From Selaginella moellendorffii (lineage: Eukaryota; Streptophyta; Lycopodiopsida; Selaginellales; Selaginellaceae): DNA of 64,000 nt. Shown here piece after piece: positions 22,323 to 30,646 of this stretch. Within the stretch, counting starts at the first letter, position 1, and the number at the start of each line of letters is the position of its first letter. Below the pieces are notes generated by a model. That model had not been told where the DNA came from, did not search any database, and saw only the letters and a list, made by a program, of their open reading frames with translations. Made by a program: the position numbers and the translations under genes. The stretch is from contig NW_003314261.1 in assembly GCF_000143415.4 (NCBI RefSeq), positions 5,139,251-5,203,250 on the forward strand. Direction: 5' to 3'.

Positions 22323-22465
22323 GGAGGAGTGTGGGAGTGAACGAGACCACGTCAGCACACAGCCACGTGAGTGATCCAGATGCCGCCACGGATCGTCACA
22401 ATAAACCCATACAGTTTACCATGTATCAACAATAACACAACACCGTTTCATAATACAACATGGTC

Positions 22466-23140
22466 TGCTTTTGTCACAAAGTCCAAGAGCTCGATATTCC
22501 TGACGACTTTACAGGTGTACTCGTCATAATCAGGTGTGCTACAACTGATGTCCACGTTCTCCTGCTGCCTGCCCGCTCAGGTCCGTGATGAGTTGCCATG
22601 CCTGGGTATAGTGCAATGCTGTTGCACGTGGAACAAAAAGGCTACCTGTCAATCTATTTGATGCTCGTCTCGTCTAACTCTGAACACTGAAGTCAACCAT
22701 GGCATTTTCAGGTAAAATGCACAATTCAGCACCCTCTTTTATTTAGGGTGGGCCCATTTGCTTATTTGGATTTGCATTGATTACTATAAATTAAAGATTG
22801 TTTATTATTAATTCTCTCAATAAGAACAGAAAAGGTAAGAATACTATCTTGACCATGATTTATATATTCCAATCTAGATATATACAAAAGAGAATGATAA
22901 AAATAAGAAAGAAAATATAAGAAGGAACATGAGAAAAAACCTAAACCAAGTGTAGGTTATATACTTATAAATTATACAAAATTATAGTCGTTAACATACT
23001 TGTTAACAACATCTACTAATTAAATTTTAACGTTACTAATTTAACTTTAGTTGTTAAACATTTAGGGATGAGGCGTGACACAAGGGAGCGAGGAGTGAGC
23101 GTGGCAAGGGGGTAGCCAAGTAAGAGAGGGGGGTTATGCA
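22466..23140. other. Rest of duplicated unit 2, then AT-rich spacer
   Basis: 22466-22710 continues the sequence interrupted by the copia element and matches 15712-15990. From about 22740 to 23060 the sequence is AT-rich and I see no gene; a GA-rich stretch follows at 23080-23140. Confidence 0.7.
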
Positions 23141-23149
23141 TTTCTCCCC

Positions 23150-23260
23150 TGGGTCAGCAAGTCTAATGAGTCTTTACAGAGGTGCTGTTTGTATTACTGT
23201 TCCAAAGTAGCTGTTTGCAGCAGCTTAATTCTCCAAAGCAGTACCCTCTTTTGAATAGTC
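23150..23260 (+). pseudogene. Short ISG12-like relic
   Basis: GSASLMSLYRGA is readable near 23153-23190 and corresponds to the SAA..MSLYGG segment of the relics at 16.1, 25.2 and 62.2 kb. Stops follow. It only makes sense next to those better copies. Confidence 0.4.
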
Positions 23261-23754
23261 AATCTTTTGCACTTCTCACACTGCCTCGTCCATTTAGACC
23301 ATTTTAGTTCTGGAATGGCTGTCCTGGTTTCCTATACCCAGAGCAGACTGATTCTAGTACGCTGGCAGTTTTGGTGACCAAAACCATTTCCTTGTTTCTG
23401 CCGAATGCAAAGGCCACCTGGCAGCGGGATTGGCCGAGTCCCTGACGATCTGGACGAGGACTGCGGTGCAGAACTTTTGGCTCCAAGAGCAGGCCGAACT
23501 ACACCTCCTGGAGAGAGCGTCACTCCAAGAAGATCAGCCAACTCTCCAATTCTGTGTAAATACAGTAAAGAAATATGCAACTTCAAACTTTTACTCCTAT
23601 TTCCCAAAGAACGAACTCGACATATGAGAGCATCATGGGTGGCCACCTTTGATGGCAGACTTGGTTCGGGCTACATCCATTGTACAATTCCTAAAATTCT
23701 GCTTGGTCTGGTGGGAACATGATGTGAATATAATTAAATTTCATGTAAAACTTC

Positions 23755-24651
23755 ATCAGAGCACCGACTTAAAGATATTTACCAGTGCACCCAGCACAAG
23801 GAAAATGCAACTGCCAAAGATAATCACGCCCTGCAGAAGATTAATAATTCCTGAAGCTCACGAGATCAACTTTGATGAACTTAATTGGTGTCTATATTGG
23901 TGTTAAGTGACACCAATTAAGTGACACTTACTTGATGTCACTTAATTGGTGTCTTAATTGGTGTCACAATAATCTCAAGGATGATAATCACCAGATAAAG
24001 GATTGACACTTAGCAAAGGAACTTTGAGGACGAGGTCTGAGTCTCTTGGCTTTCACTAGAACCCGTCCCAATGCACGTTCTGGTGGTGAGTAGAGAATGT
24101 GATGTTATGGTAGCAAAAATAGAGCCACAAGCCAAGCCAAAGGACCTTGTCTTCAAAGTTCCTTTGCTAAGTGTCATCTTTTATCCTAAATTTAAGCATA
24201 AATATGATCCTCATTTAATGAGATTAGTGATGTCATGATGTGATGGGAAAATATACTTTGAGATGTTTTCAAAAATGGCTCTGCTTAAGCATGCCCAAAT
24301 CTGAGAATCACACTCTTAAACTTACATAGTAGTTATTCTGATTCAGTTTCATTCTTACCTTCATAACCCATGTGGAAACCCTTTGCCCAGCCTATGACCC
24401 AAGAATCAGATGCTAAGACTTTCAGTGACCATTCTGTCAACTAGATCCAGTCTGATGCTGATGAAGTTTCATTTGTAGGTAGTACCTCCTGTAGAGTGCC
24501 TTGCAAGAAGATTTAAAAGTAATTAACAACAAAACTTTAGACAGCAAGTTTGCCATACCAAAGATGTCTCCACCATGGCTGACACATGAAAAAAACTCGC
24601 AAGGAGGAGGCATGCAAGTGAAAGAATGAACATCATACTTGATTTTGCCAT
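23755..24651 (-). pseudogene. Copy E of the unknown secreted family (scrambled)
   Basis: ATG at 24651 with a recognisable signal-peptide exon (ACLLL...S, partly deleted), a shortened intron and LQEVLPTNETSSAS-type start of exon 2 near 24450. The middle has been replaced by an inverted-repeat element (about 24015-24165, same type as 16275-16421) plus about 250 nt of flank. The 3' part (23755-24010) keeps pieces of the Ile/Val-rich half interrupted by an AATTGGTGTC repeat and a palindrome. Non-functional. Confidence 0.75.
23909..23953. repeat. Perfect 18-bp inverted repeat with 9-nt loop
   Basis: Left arm GACACCAATTAAGTGACA (23909-23926), loop of 9 nt, right arm TGTCACTTAATTGGTGTC (23936-23953), perfectly complementary. 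Further AATTGGTGTC copies flank it at 23883-23892 and 23956-23965. It lies inside pseudogene copy E. Confidence 0.95.
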
Positions 24652-24917
24652 TTTCTTCGATTTAATCATCTAACGTTGCTTAGTTATCAATCTGAGGCAC
24701 AACATGTGAACAAAGGAGCAAAGGGCTGCTCAAGCTTGAGAGTGAGTGAAGGGAGAGTAGGTAGATAACATCACCCCTTATGTGCCCCAAAATACTCTAC
24801 AAATTCTACCAAACTTTTAGGCCACCCACAAGTTTATCTTTTATCTACTTAAATTTATACAAGAGAGTCCAACAAGAGAGTCTTCAATCCACATCGGCAG
24901 AGTGGTCTGAAAAATCT

Positions 24918-25300
24918 ATGAGACTGAATCTTTCAGCTCAGAAATGCCGTGTGCCTGCTGGCACCCCCTCGGGTTTCAAGGAGATGACCGGATCTTCTCA
25001 ACACAAAGTGTTGTTCACCATCAGCACGAGGTGTTTTCTTTCGTTCAAAGAGGCGAACCAGATGCTGTTGGCGATTGCTGCTGTTTCGGCTGGAGAGCCA
25101 GTCATAGATTCTGCGGGCATCGAGCTGTCGGTTTCGGGGTGGCGGGTATCAGTGCCGGGTCAGCAGCGGCGAGACTGATGAGTCTCTACGGTGGTCCATT
25201 CTCCAGTCTCTCCCGGCCACTAACACAGCATCTGTTTTGGGTAGCGGCATTGTGCCGCTTGCGTCACCTGATCATGCCTAGTAGTATATTAGTCTGTTCA
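24918..25300 (+). pseudogene. ISG12/FAM14-like gene relic
   Basis: From the ATG at 24918 one frame encodes MRLNLSAQKCRVPAGTPSGF and ends in LLAIAAVSAGEPVIDSAG. One base out of frame, from about 25128, comes the clear family signature VGFGVAGISAGSAAARLMSLYGG. The sequel (VPAGS..AILQS...) is deleted by comparison with 62.2 kb. The pattern resembles Ifi-6-16/ISG12 membrane proteins. The frame break and the deletion argue for a pseudogene, although an unrecognised intron could hide a join. Confidence 0.5.
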
Positions 25301-25690
25301 ATAAATACTACTTGGTCGCAGCTTTCACCTTGGGTTCTGAACGGCTGTCCTAGTGAGCGAACTGATTCAAGTGAGAGTGTGCTGGCCTTCTTGGCGACAT
25401 TGCCACCAAGTCCAAGGCACATGCCAAGTCCATGAATCTTAGCTTTAGTATGAAATCTGACGAGCTCGATCTGGATGACGACTTTGTTGCAATGCATGTC
25501 CAGCTGAGGATGCCATTTTGGATACCACAAGATTTTCATAGCCTTTTTAATTAGAGAAACGATCAAGCACAATCTAGATTCTGTCCTCCGAACTCCAAAA
25601 TCCGCAAAGGGTTTCTGTCCAAGGACGAATCTCGAGCATTGAGAATGCGGGGGATGGTGGGCGATCTGACATCATGTTTAAAATTAGTAG
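25300..25690. repeat. Spacer shared with 62330-62850
   Basis: Non-coding as far as I can tell. It is highly similar to the interval between the ISG12-like relic and copy I on the right (for example CTAGTAGTATATTAGTCTGTTC and CAAGCACAATCTAGATTCTG occur in both), so units F and I come from one duplication. Confidence 0.75.
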
Positions 25691-25704
25691 AGTTTTATTT
25701 TATT

Positions 25705-26325
25705 TTAATCTTTATCGGCTAAATAGAGTAATGCAAGCACGGACTTAAGGATATTAACCAGTGCATTCAGCACAAGGAAAATGCAACTGTTTGGAGTAAC
25801 AAGAATAATCACACTCTGCAGAAGCTTGATAGTTGTGGTGAGACCCAAGATAACAGTTATATCAACTTTGATGAACTTGATTGGAGTCCATACAGGAATG
25901 GCATTGCCCAGATACTTGCAGATGATGCCAATGATAATTGGGCAAGGGAAGCCACCAGGGATGTAGATCACAATGATCTCAAGGATGATAATCACGGGAT
26001 AAAGGATGACACATAGGAAAGGAACTTTGAGGACGAGGTCCTTTAGACTGGCTATAACTTGAGTGACTATTGCAAATACTTTGTCAACTACATCCAGTGG
26101 GACACCAATGTCTGATGCTGATGAAGTTTCATTTGTGGAAAGTACCTCATAGTGCCCTGCAAACAAATTTACATGGACAAAGAGTCAAACAAACTTTAGA
26201 CCAAGTTATATATCCTATACCAGAGAGGTCTCCACTAACATCACTGTCTAACGCTGAAACATGAACAACACTTGCAAGGAGGAGGCAAGAAAATGGGAGA
26301 ACGAATGCTATGCTTGATTTGCCAT
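25705..26325 (-). pseudogene. Copy F of the unknown secreted family (start frameshift, altered end)
   Basis: The second exon (26155-25705) is long and open with all four Cys, but runs past the usual LLY-stop into LADKD. It has also lost about 12 nt at its start (the LKE codons). In exon 1 one T of the conserved TGATTTTGCCAT is missing at about 26320, so the normal ATG (26325) leads to a stop after five codons. The signal peptide frame is instead open to an upstream ATG near 26389, which would add about 24 residues in front of it. Probably a pseudogene, or a gene with a masked signal peptide. Confidence 0.7.
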
Positions 26326-26971
26326 TTTCTTCATTTAATTTTCTAGTGTTGCTTGGATAGTGTGAGTTATTAAGCTGAGGGGCGTCCATGCCTTTAAATA
26401 CTGGACGAATCACACCAAACTAAAGCAAATCAGGACTTTTGCAACAGAGTATATCTTGAATATTTCATTTTATCTCATGTAATCTCAATTTTTGCGTCAC
26501 ACATACGACGACTTTTGCATTGCTCGACCACCACCATAGTTTACTTTTGCTTCCGCTTCTTTCTCTCAGTGTTCTTGCATTGTTTTTGGTTTGTTTGCGT
26601 AGAAAGTGGTCTCTGTCCCGGTGCGTTGATGTTGTGCCTGGATTCCTTACCTCGATACATTCGTTCCTTATGAGCGAAACTGTAGAGTGGTGCATAAAAG
26701 GCGATTCATTCCTTGTCTCCTGGAGTGCTTTCAGAGTATAATTTAAGCGGGCTCGAGAGTGGCCAGGCTGTCATGGAATTGATATGTTTGGTGTGGTTGA
26801 GCCAGGAGGATGAGCTTGCTCTCTCTGAGCGTGTGAACTCGTTATTTTGGTGGTACTTTATATTCCCAAGCTCTTGTCTCCTCACGCCCGATTTGTTGTA
26901 TGAGTTTGTTGTGTGCGATCCCTTTCGTGGTTTGTTCTCTAACGAGCTTTGCGTGTGTTTGGCGTCTACAG

Positions 26972-27846
26972 GTGAAGAGGAAAATCGATCTGGTTTACGG
27001 AGGCGGCAACGTCGGACTGATGGGACTTATAGCGGAAGCGGTTTACGAAGGTGGCTGTCGCGTTACTGGGTACGTAGTGCTTTTTGTTGTGTTTTTTAAC
27101 GTTCTTTTCGCCCCTCTGACCCTTTGGCTGTCTTCGTCGCAGAGTAATCCCAAAAGCGTTGACGCCTCACGACAGGTTTACCATTTATTTCCATGTGGCT
27201 GGCTCGTCGGGACGGGCACTCATTCCCCAAAGCTCGTTTCATTTCCTTTCTAGATTTCAGGCAAGACAGTCGGAGAGGTGAAAGTCGTATCCGACATGCA
27301 CCAGAGGAAAGCCGAGATGGCACGGCAGGTGGAGGCCTTTATCGCACTTCCAGGTATAGTTTTCTCGCGCTTTCTAGCCTGTGGAAAGTGTTGACACATT
27401 CTTCGTTGTTGCCAGGCGGATATGGTACGCTAGAGGAGCTGCTGGAAATGATAACGTGGTCCCAGTTAGGCATTCATGATAAGCCTGTAAGAGATCTCGC
27501 ACTTTCTCACATGGAAAGTCTGATGTTTGTTCGTTTCTCTTTTCTCTTAATCAGGTCGGCCTGCTAAACGTTGCAATCTGCTGCTCGCCCTGTTTGACAA
27601 GGGCACGGAGAAAGGATTCATCAAGCCTTCGTCCAGGCAAATTGTGATTTCCGCATCGACTGCGGGCGAGCTCCTTGATAGACTAGAGGTAAGTTTTCCT
27701 CGGTTGTGTACAAGTTTCCTCGTGATCTTTTGTTTGTTTGGCAGGCTTATGTTCCAAACCACGTCTCGGTTGCTCCAAAAGAGACGTGGGAGATAGAACA
27801 ATTGGGGTACTCGGCAGCATCGGCACCCCCAAGCCATACGCTGTGA
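26972..27846 (+). pseudogene. LOG: LOG-type cytokinin riboside 5'-monophosphate phosphoribohydrolase, 5'-truncated and frameshifted
   Basis: Recognisable exons: 26972-27069 ([20 protein letters not shown]), 27144-27176 ([10 protein letters not shown]), 27254-27353 ([28 protein letters not shown]), 27416-27486 ([19 protein letters not shown]), 27555-27688 and 27744-27846 (to GYSAASAPPSHTL). LOG enzymes release active cytokinin bases from their monophosphates; the PGGYGT.EE site is present. Three lesions: no first exon with the VFCGSS motif upstream (copy F and unrelated sequence lie there); the [10 protein letters not shown] exon ends two bases too long for the next exon; and in 27555-27688 the DGYY codons after VGLLNV are missing with a frame change. 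Best called a pseudogene. Confidence 0.88.
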
Positions 27847-27989
27847 GAAAATGTTTAAACCAATTCTTTTCTTTTTCAAGATGACTATGTGTTGACGCTT
27901 TGTAAACCCTGTGTTGACCCTTGAAAGGCTCAAGGCTTAACTAAACCAAAGTTTATTTCATGTAGAAGAGAGAAGCAATATTTTTCAAG

Positions 27990-28080
27990 TGATCAACCCT
28001 GGGAAGACTGGCCAGCCCAGGGACCTGAGGGATAGTCTTGTAAAGTCGATCCCGGGTTCGAACCCACCCGAAGAAGAGGG
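27990..28080 (+). repeat. Possible tRNA-derived SINE piece (B-box-like word)
   Basis: GATCCCGGGTTCGAACCC at about 28049-28066 is a near-ideal pol III B box and T-arm-like word; TGGCCAGCCCAGGG lies some 40 nt upstream. Another T-arm-like word (GTGCGTTCGAAT...) occurs on the minus strand near 28136-28152. No complete tRNA folds. Confidence 0.3.
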
Positions 28081-28168
28081 ACCCTCAAATAAAACAAACT
28101 GATCACTCCTTTTATTTTCCCAAGCATGTTGGGGCACGGATTCGAACGCACGACTCCTTCGTACTTCA

Positions 28169-28314
28169 CCAATTCCTGTAGCGGTGTCGCATTGTACATG
28201 GTTTGGAAGAGCTTTTGGATTGTCAGTCTAAGAAACTTGCGCCAATTCCTGTAGCGGTGTCGCATTGTACATGGTTTGGAAGAGCTTTTGGATTGTCAGT
28301 CTAAGAAACTTGCG
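28169..28314 (+). repeat. 73-bp perfect tandem duplication
   Basis: 28169-28241 and 28242-28314 are identical by eye. 73 is not a multiple of three. The segment adjoins the 3' end of the P-loop gene on the other strand. Confidence 0.93.
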
Positions 28315-28428
28315 GCAGATTTTGTTTCAAAGACAAGGGTTGGACACAAAATTGGGACACGAGAGTTGCAGACACGTACGCTATCATCACTAAGTTTCAT
28401 GGATGTTGCTAATGCAAGGTTGAGAAAT

Positions 28429-29764
28429 TCATGCCGGATCTGGTGTGGCATGAACCGCTGTTCGAAACACATCTGCATACACTAGGGCGATGTGCTCAGT
28501 CACAAACTCAGACCCCTCCTCCCCGTTGCCAACAATGAAACTCGAATCAAACTTAGCCATGTCCTCTATCGTCTGGCATGCCCGTTGCAGCGGCCTTCGC
28601 ATCGCCAGTGCGTACTCAAGCGAGAACCTGATCCGCGCCATCTCACCCGATGACAGGAAAGTCTCAATCGCCGCCAACCAGTCCTCCTCGTCCTCCAGGC
28701 ATGCTACTACCTCTTCCGGACTAAGCTTCCTTTCCGGACCACGGCGGTGTAACCACGAACTTGGTAGTTCGCGGGCCACGGGCTTGCCGAGTGCATAGCT
28801 CCGGCAGCTGCTGTCCAAGACGGCCAACGAAAACGGGTGCCTCCCTGTGTAATGCTCCACAAGCATTGAGCGCTCCGGGAATCGCGAGCAAAGGAGCCCG
28901 AGAACGCTCAGCTTGTCTCGGAAAGCAGTCAGCTCCTCCTGGCAACCAAAACTTTTGAAATCAAAACACAAACATCCACAAGGTAGAACAGCTCACCCCG
29001 TAGAAACCATCCTCCAGGAGCAAGAGTTCGCACGGACTATACCGCAGCTGCAAGTACTCCTGCGTCATTCCAACCCCACGAGACAGCCCCAAGACAGTCA
29101 CTGCTGCAAGTGAGAACAAAGCAAACAAATCGCTGTGGAACTTCTTCCGCAGCTCCTTGGCGGGTACTGGCACTGGCATTTCCTCTCCAACAGCGTCAAG
29201 CATCTCCCACTGATCGACGACAAAGTAAAACTCGTCACCCGCGGCTGCTACTCGATCGCGGAAGAACTTGGCGATGTCTTGCATAGAACCCAAGCGATCT
29301 ATCTCATCCAGCAGCTCGGCCTCCTTGCAAAACGTGAACCTCAGCGCGTTCTTCACGCACCCTGCCAAGTCCTGCTTAGCGATAGCAATCGCGAGGTCCC
29401 AGAGGCAAACAATCCTGCTATTAGTCCCCGCGGCATCGTGAATCCACCCGCAAGCCAAAGCCCTGAGCAAGCAACTCTTGCCGATTCCACACGGCCCAAC
29501 GACTAGCAGCGTTTTTGTCTCTTTGGCTGCTTCCACCAGGCTCTCAAGATCACGGCGACCTACAAACTGGAGATCTCCTCCGGGCATCGACGGCGCCTTG
29601 CCAATTCCCGGATATGGAATCACCGTGATCTCACCGGCAGTGCACAGCTTACTCTTGTCGATTGCGGCGATGGCCTCGTGCGCCTTGACTGCCTTGGCCA
29701 GATCGTATTCCCCGCCATCGCTCCCACACACGCACCGCAACCTCTTGACTGGGCGTCGCTGCAT
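28429..29764 (-). CDS. Orphan P-loop NTPase, 425 aa, two exons
   Basis: Exons 29764-28997 and 28938-28429 with a 58-nt intron (donor GTGAGC, acceptor GCCAG); open frame of 425 codons. I do not recognise a named plant family. Features: a Cys-containing basic N-terminus (KRLRCVCGSDGGEY), a FVGRRDLE box before Walker A GPCGIGKS, and a Walker-B-like stretch FYFVVDQWEML. The order GRR...G..GIGKS...VVDQ is reminiscent of the NTPase domain of Crinkler/RHS-type proteins or of STAND ATPases, but this is a weak guess. The C-terminal half (residues 257-425) is acidic and mostly helical-looking (LSPEEVVACLEDEEDWLAAI). GC content is higher than in its surroundings and no transposon abuts it. Confidence 0.72.
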
Positions 29765-29920
29765 CCTCGCCTAAACCCTAAGATTTGTTGCGATCGAGGC
29801 CGTCCAATGCTCGTTCGCGCCCATTTTACTTCCAGTTAAAACGAAAGGATTCTTTGTATGGAGATTTGTTTGACACCATGGACCAGACGATTTAAGGGCA
29901 TTCTCGATCCAGATCGATCC

Positions 29921-30106
29921 ATGTCGCAAATGGCCCCTCTCAACAAGATTGCAATCTTTGCCTGCGTTTTGATTCTTCTTGCAAATCCATCTCTTGCTCT
30001 AGCAATTACAAGTGCCGACAACATGGAATGTGCCTCGCAACTTGAGAGATTGGAAACCTTTCCCAGGACAATAAACCACAAGATTGGATGCCGCAATTAC
30101 GTTTAG
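29921..30106 (+). CDS. Candidate small secreted peptide, 61 aa
   Basis: ATG at 29921 opens MSQMAPLNKIAIFA..., a textbook signal peptide (Lys then 16 or more hydrophobic residues, AxA-type site around SLALA), followed by a 32-residue mature part with two Cys (NMECASQLE...KIGCRNYV). No family is recognised. It lies 156 nt from the divergent P-loop gene. It could be chance; the well-formed signal peptide is the main support. Confidence 0.35.
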   Translation: MSQMAPLNKIAIFACVLILLANPSLALAITSADNMECASQLERLETFPRTINHKIGCRNYV

Positions 30107-30538
30107 GAGAATAGGATTTCTCTGTGCTCGTTAGTGATCAGTGGATCAAGAGGCAACGCTGTCACAAGCCTTGCAAATGTCTTCAAAGTCTGTAACATTC
30201 AATGCGTATAGTTGTGATGAACGAAAAATATTTTAGAGATAAATTGGCAATGGTGCACACCAACGATAGAAATTCCATTTAAGTCCATGTACAAAAATCC
30301 TGTCGATGCCGATTTCATGTATGTTTTTTCAGATTTTCAGTTTTCAGAGCTCCTCCCTTCATCAATGTGAATGCCATAAACCGCAGAAGGTGGAATTCTG
30401 CACCTAGAAGCACTCCTTACGCTTGAGTGATATGTCTGAGCAAATGATGTAAAGTAAATTTTGACCGAGAATCTCTCTATGTTCTTGAAAATGATCCAAG
30501 AAGTCTAAAGGTTGTTTCATTTACTTTAAATGTAATAA

Positions 30539-30600
30539 GCATCAGTAGTCCAACGGTTAGGATAATTGCCTTCCAAGCAATAGACCCGCCGGCTGATGCA
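30539..30600 (+). tRNA. tRNA-Gly(UCC)-like gene with a truncated T arm
   Basis: The 5' and 3' acceptor strands pair (GCATCAG with CTGATGC), the D arm (CCAACGGTTAGGA) is normal, and the anticodon loop CTTCCAA carries TCC. The T arm is reduced: CCCG is followed at once by CCGG, so the GGTTCGA loop and part of the stem (about 11 nt) are missing. A T5 tract at 30601-30605 would terminate pol III. Either a deleted pseudogene or an assembly error; a functional cytosolic tRNA is unlikely. Confidence 0.75.
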
Positions 30601-30646
30601 TTTTTAAAGTGTCGGGTCTAGGGTTTATGTGCTCCTTTTCCCTGAT

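Larger units (their letters stand above)
19399..22460 (+). mobile_element. Internally deleted Ty1/copia LTR retrotransposon with TSD TGGTC
   Basis: 5' LTR 19399-19489 (91 bp) and 3' LTR 22330-22460 (131 bp), both starting TGTGGGAGTGAAC and ending AATACAACA. The 3' LTR has about 40 extra bases, so the 5' copy is deleted. PBS TGGTATCGGAGC (initiator-Met tRNA type) is at 19490-19501. The 5-bp duplication TGGTC is at 19394-19398 and 22461-22465. The interior keeps copia order: gag with zinc knuckle, protease region, a scrap of integrase (EALNTAVYIRNWLP), RT N-terminus and RT C-terminus. RNase H, most of integrase and the RT active-site block are missing, so it is non-autonomous. Paralogous sequences at about 15707 and, inverted, at about 57480 lack it. 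Confidence 0.93.

Noticed and set aside
23405-23722. Overlapping 60-105-codon frames on both strands
   Set aside because: No recognisable domain, no splice structure, flanked by relics; treated as spacer.
27990-28165. Complete tRNA gene suggested by GGTTCGAACCC
   Set aside because: No acceptor stem or anticodon arm at the right distance; kept only as a low-confidence SINE-like piece.
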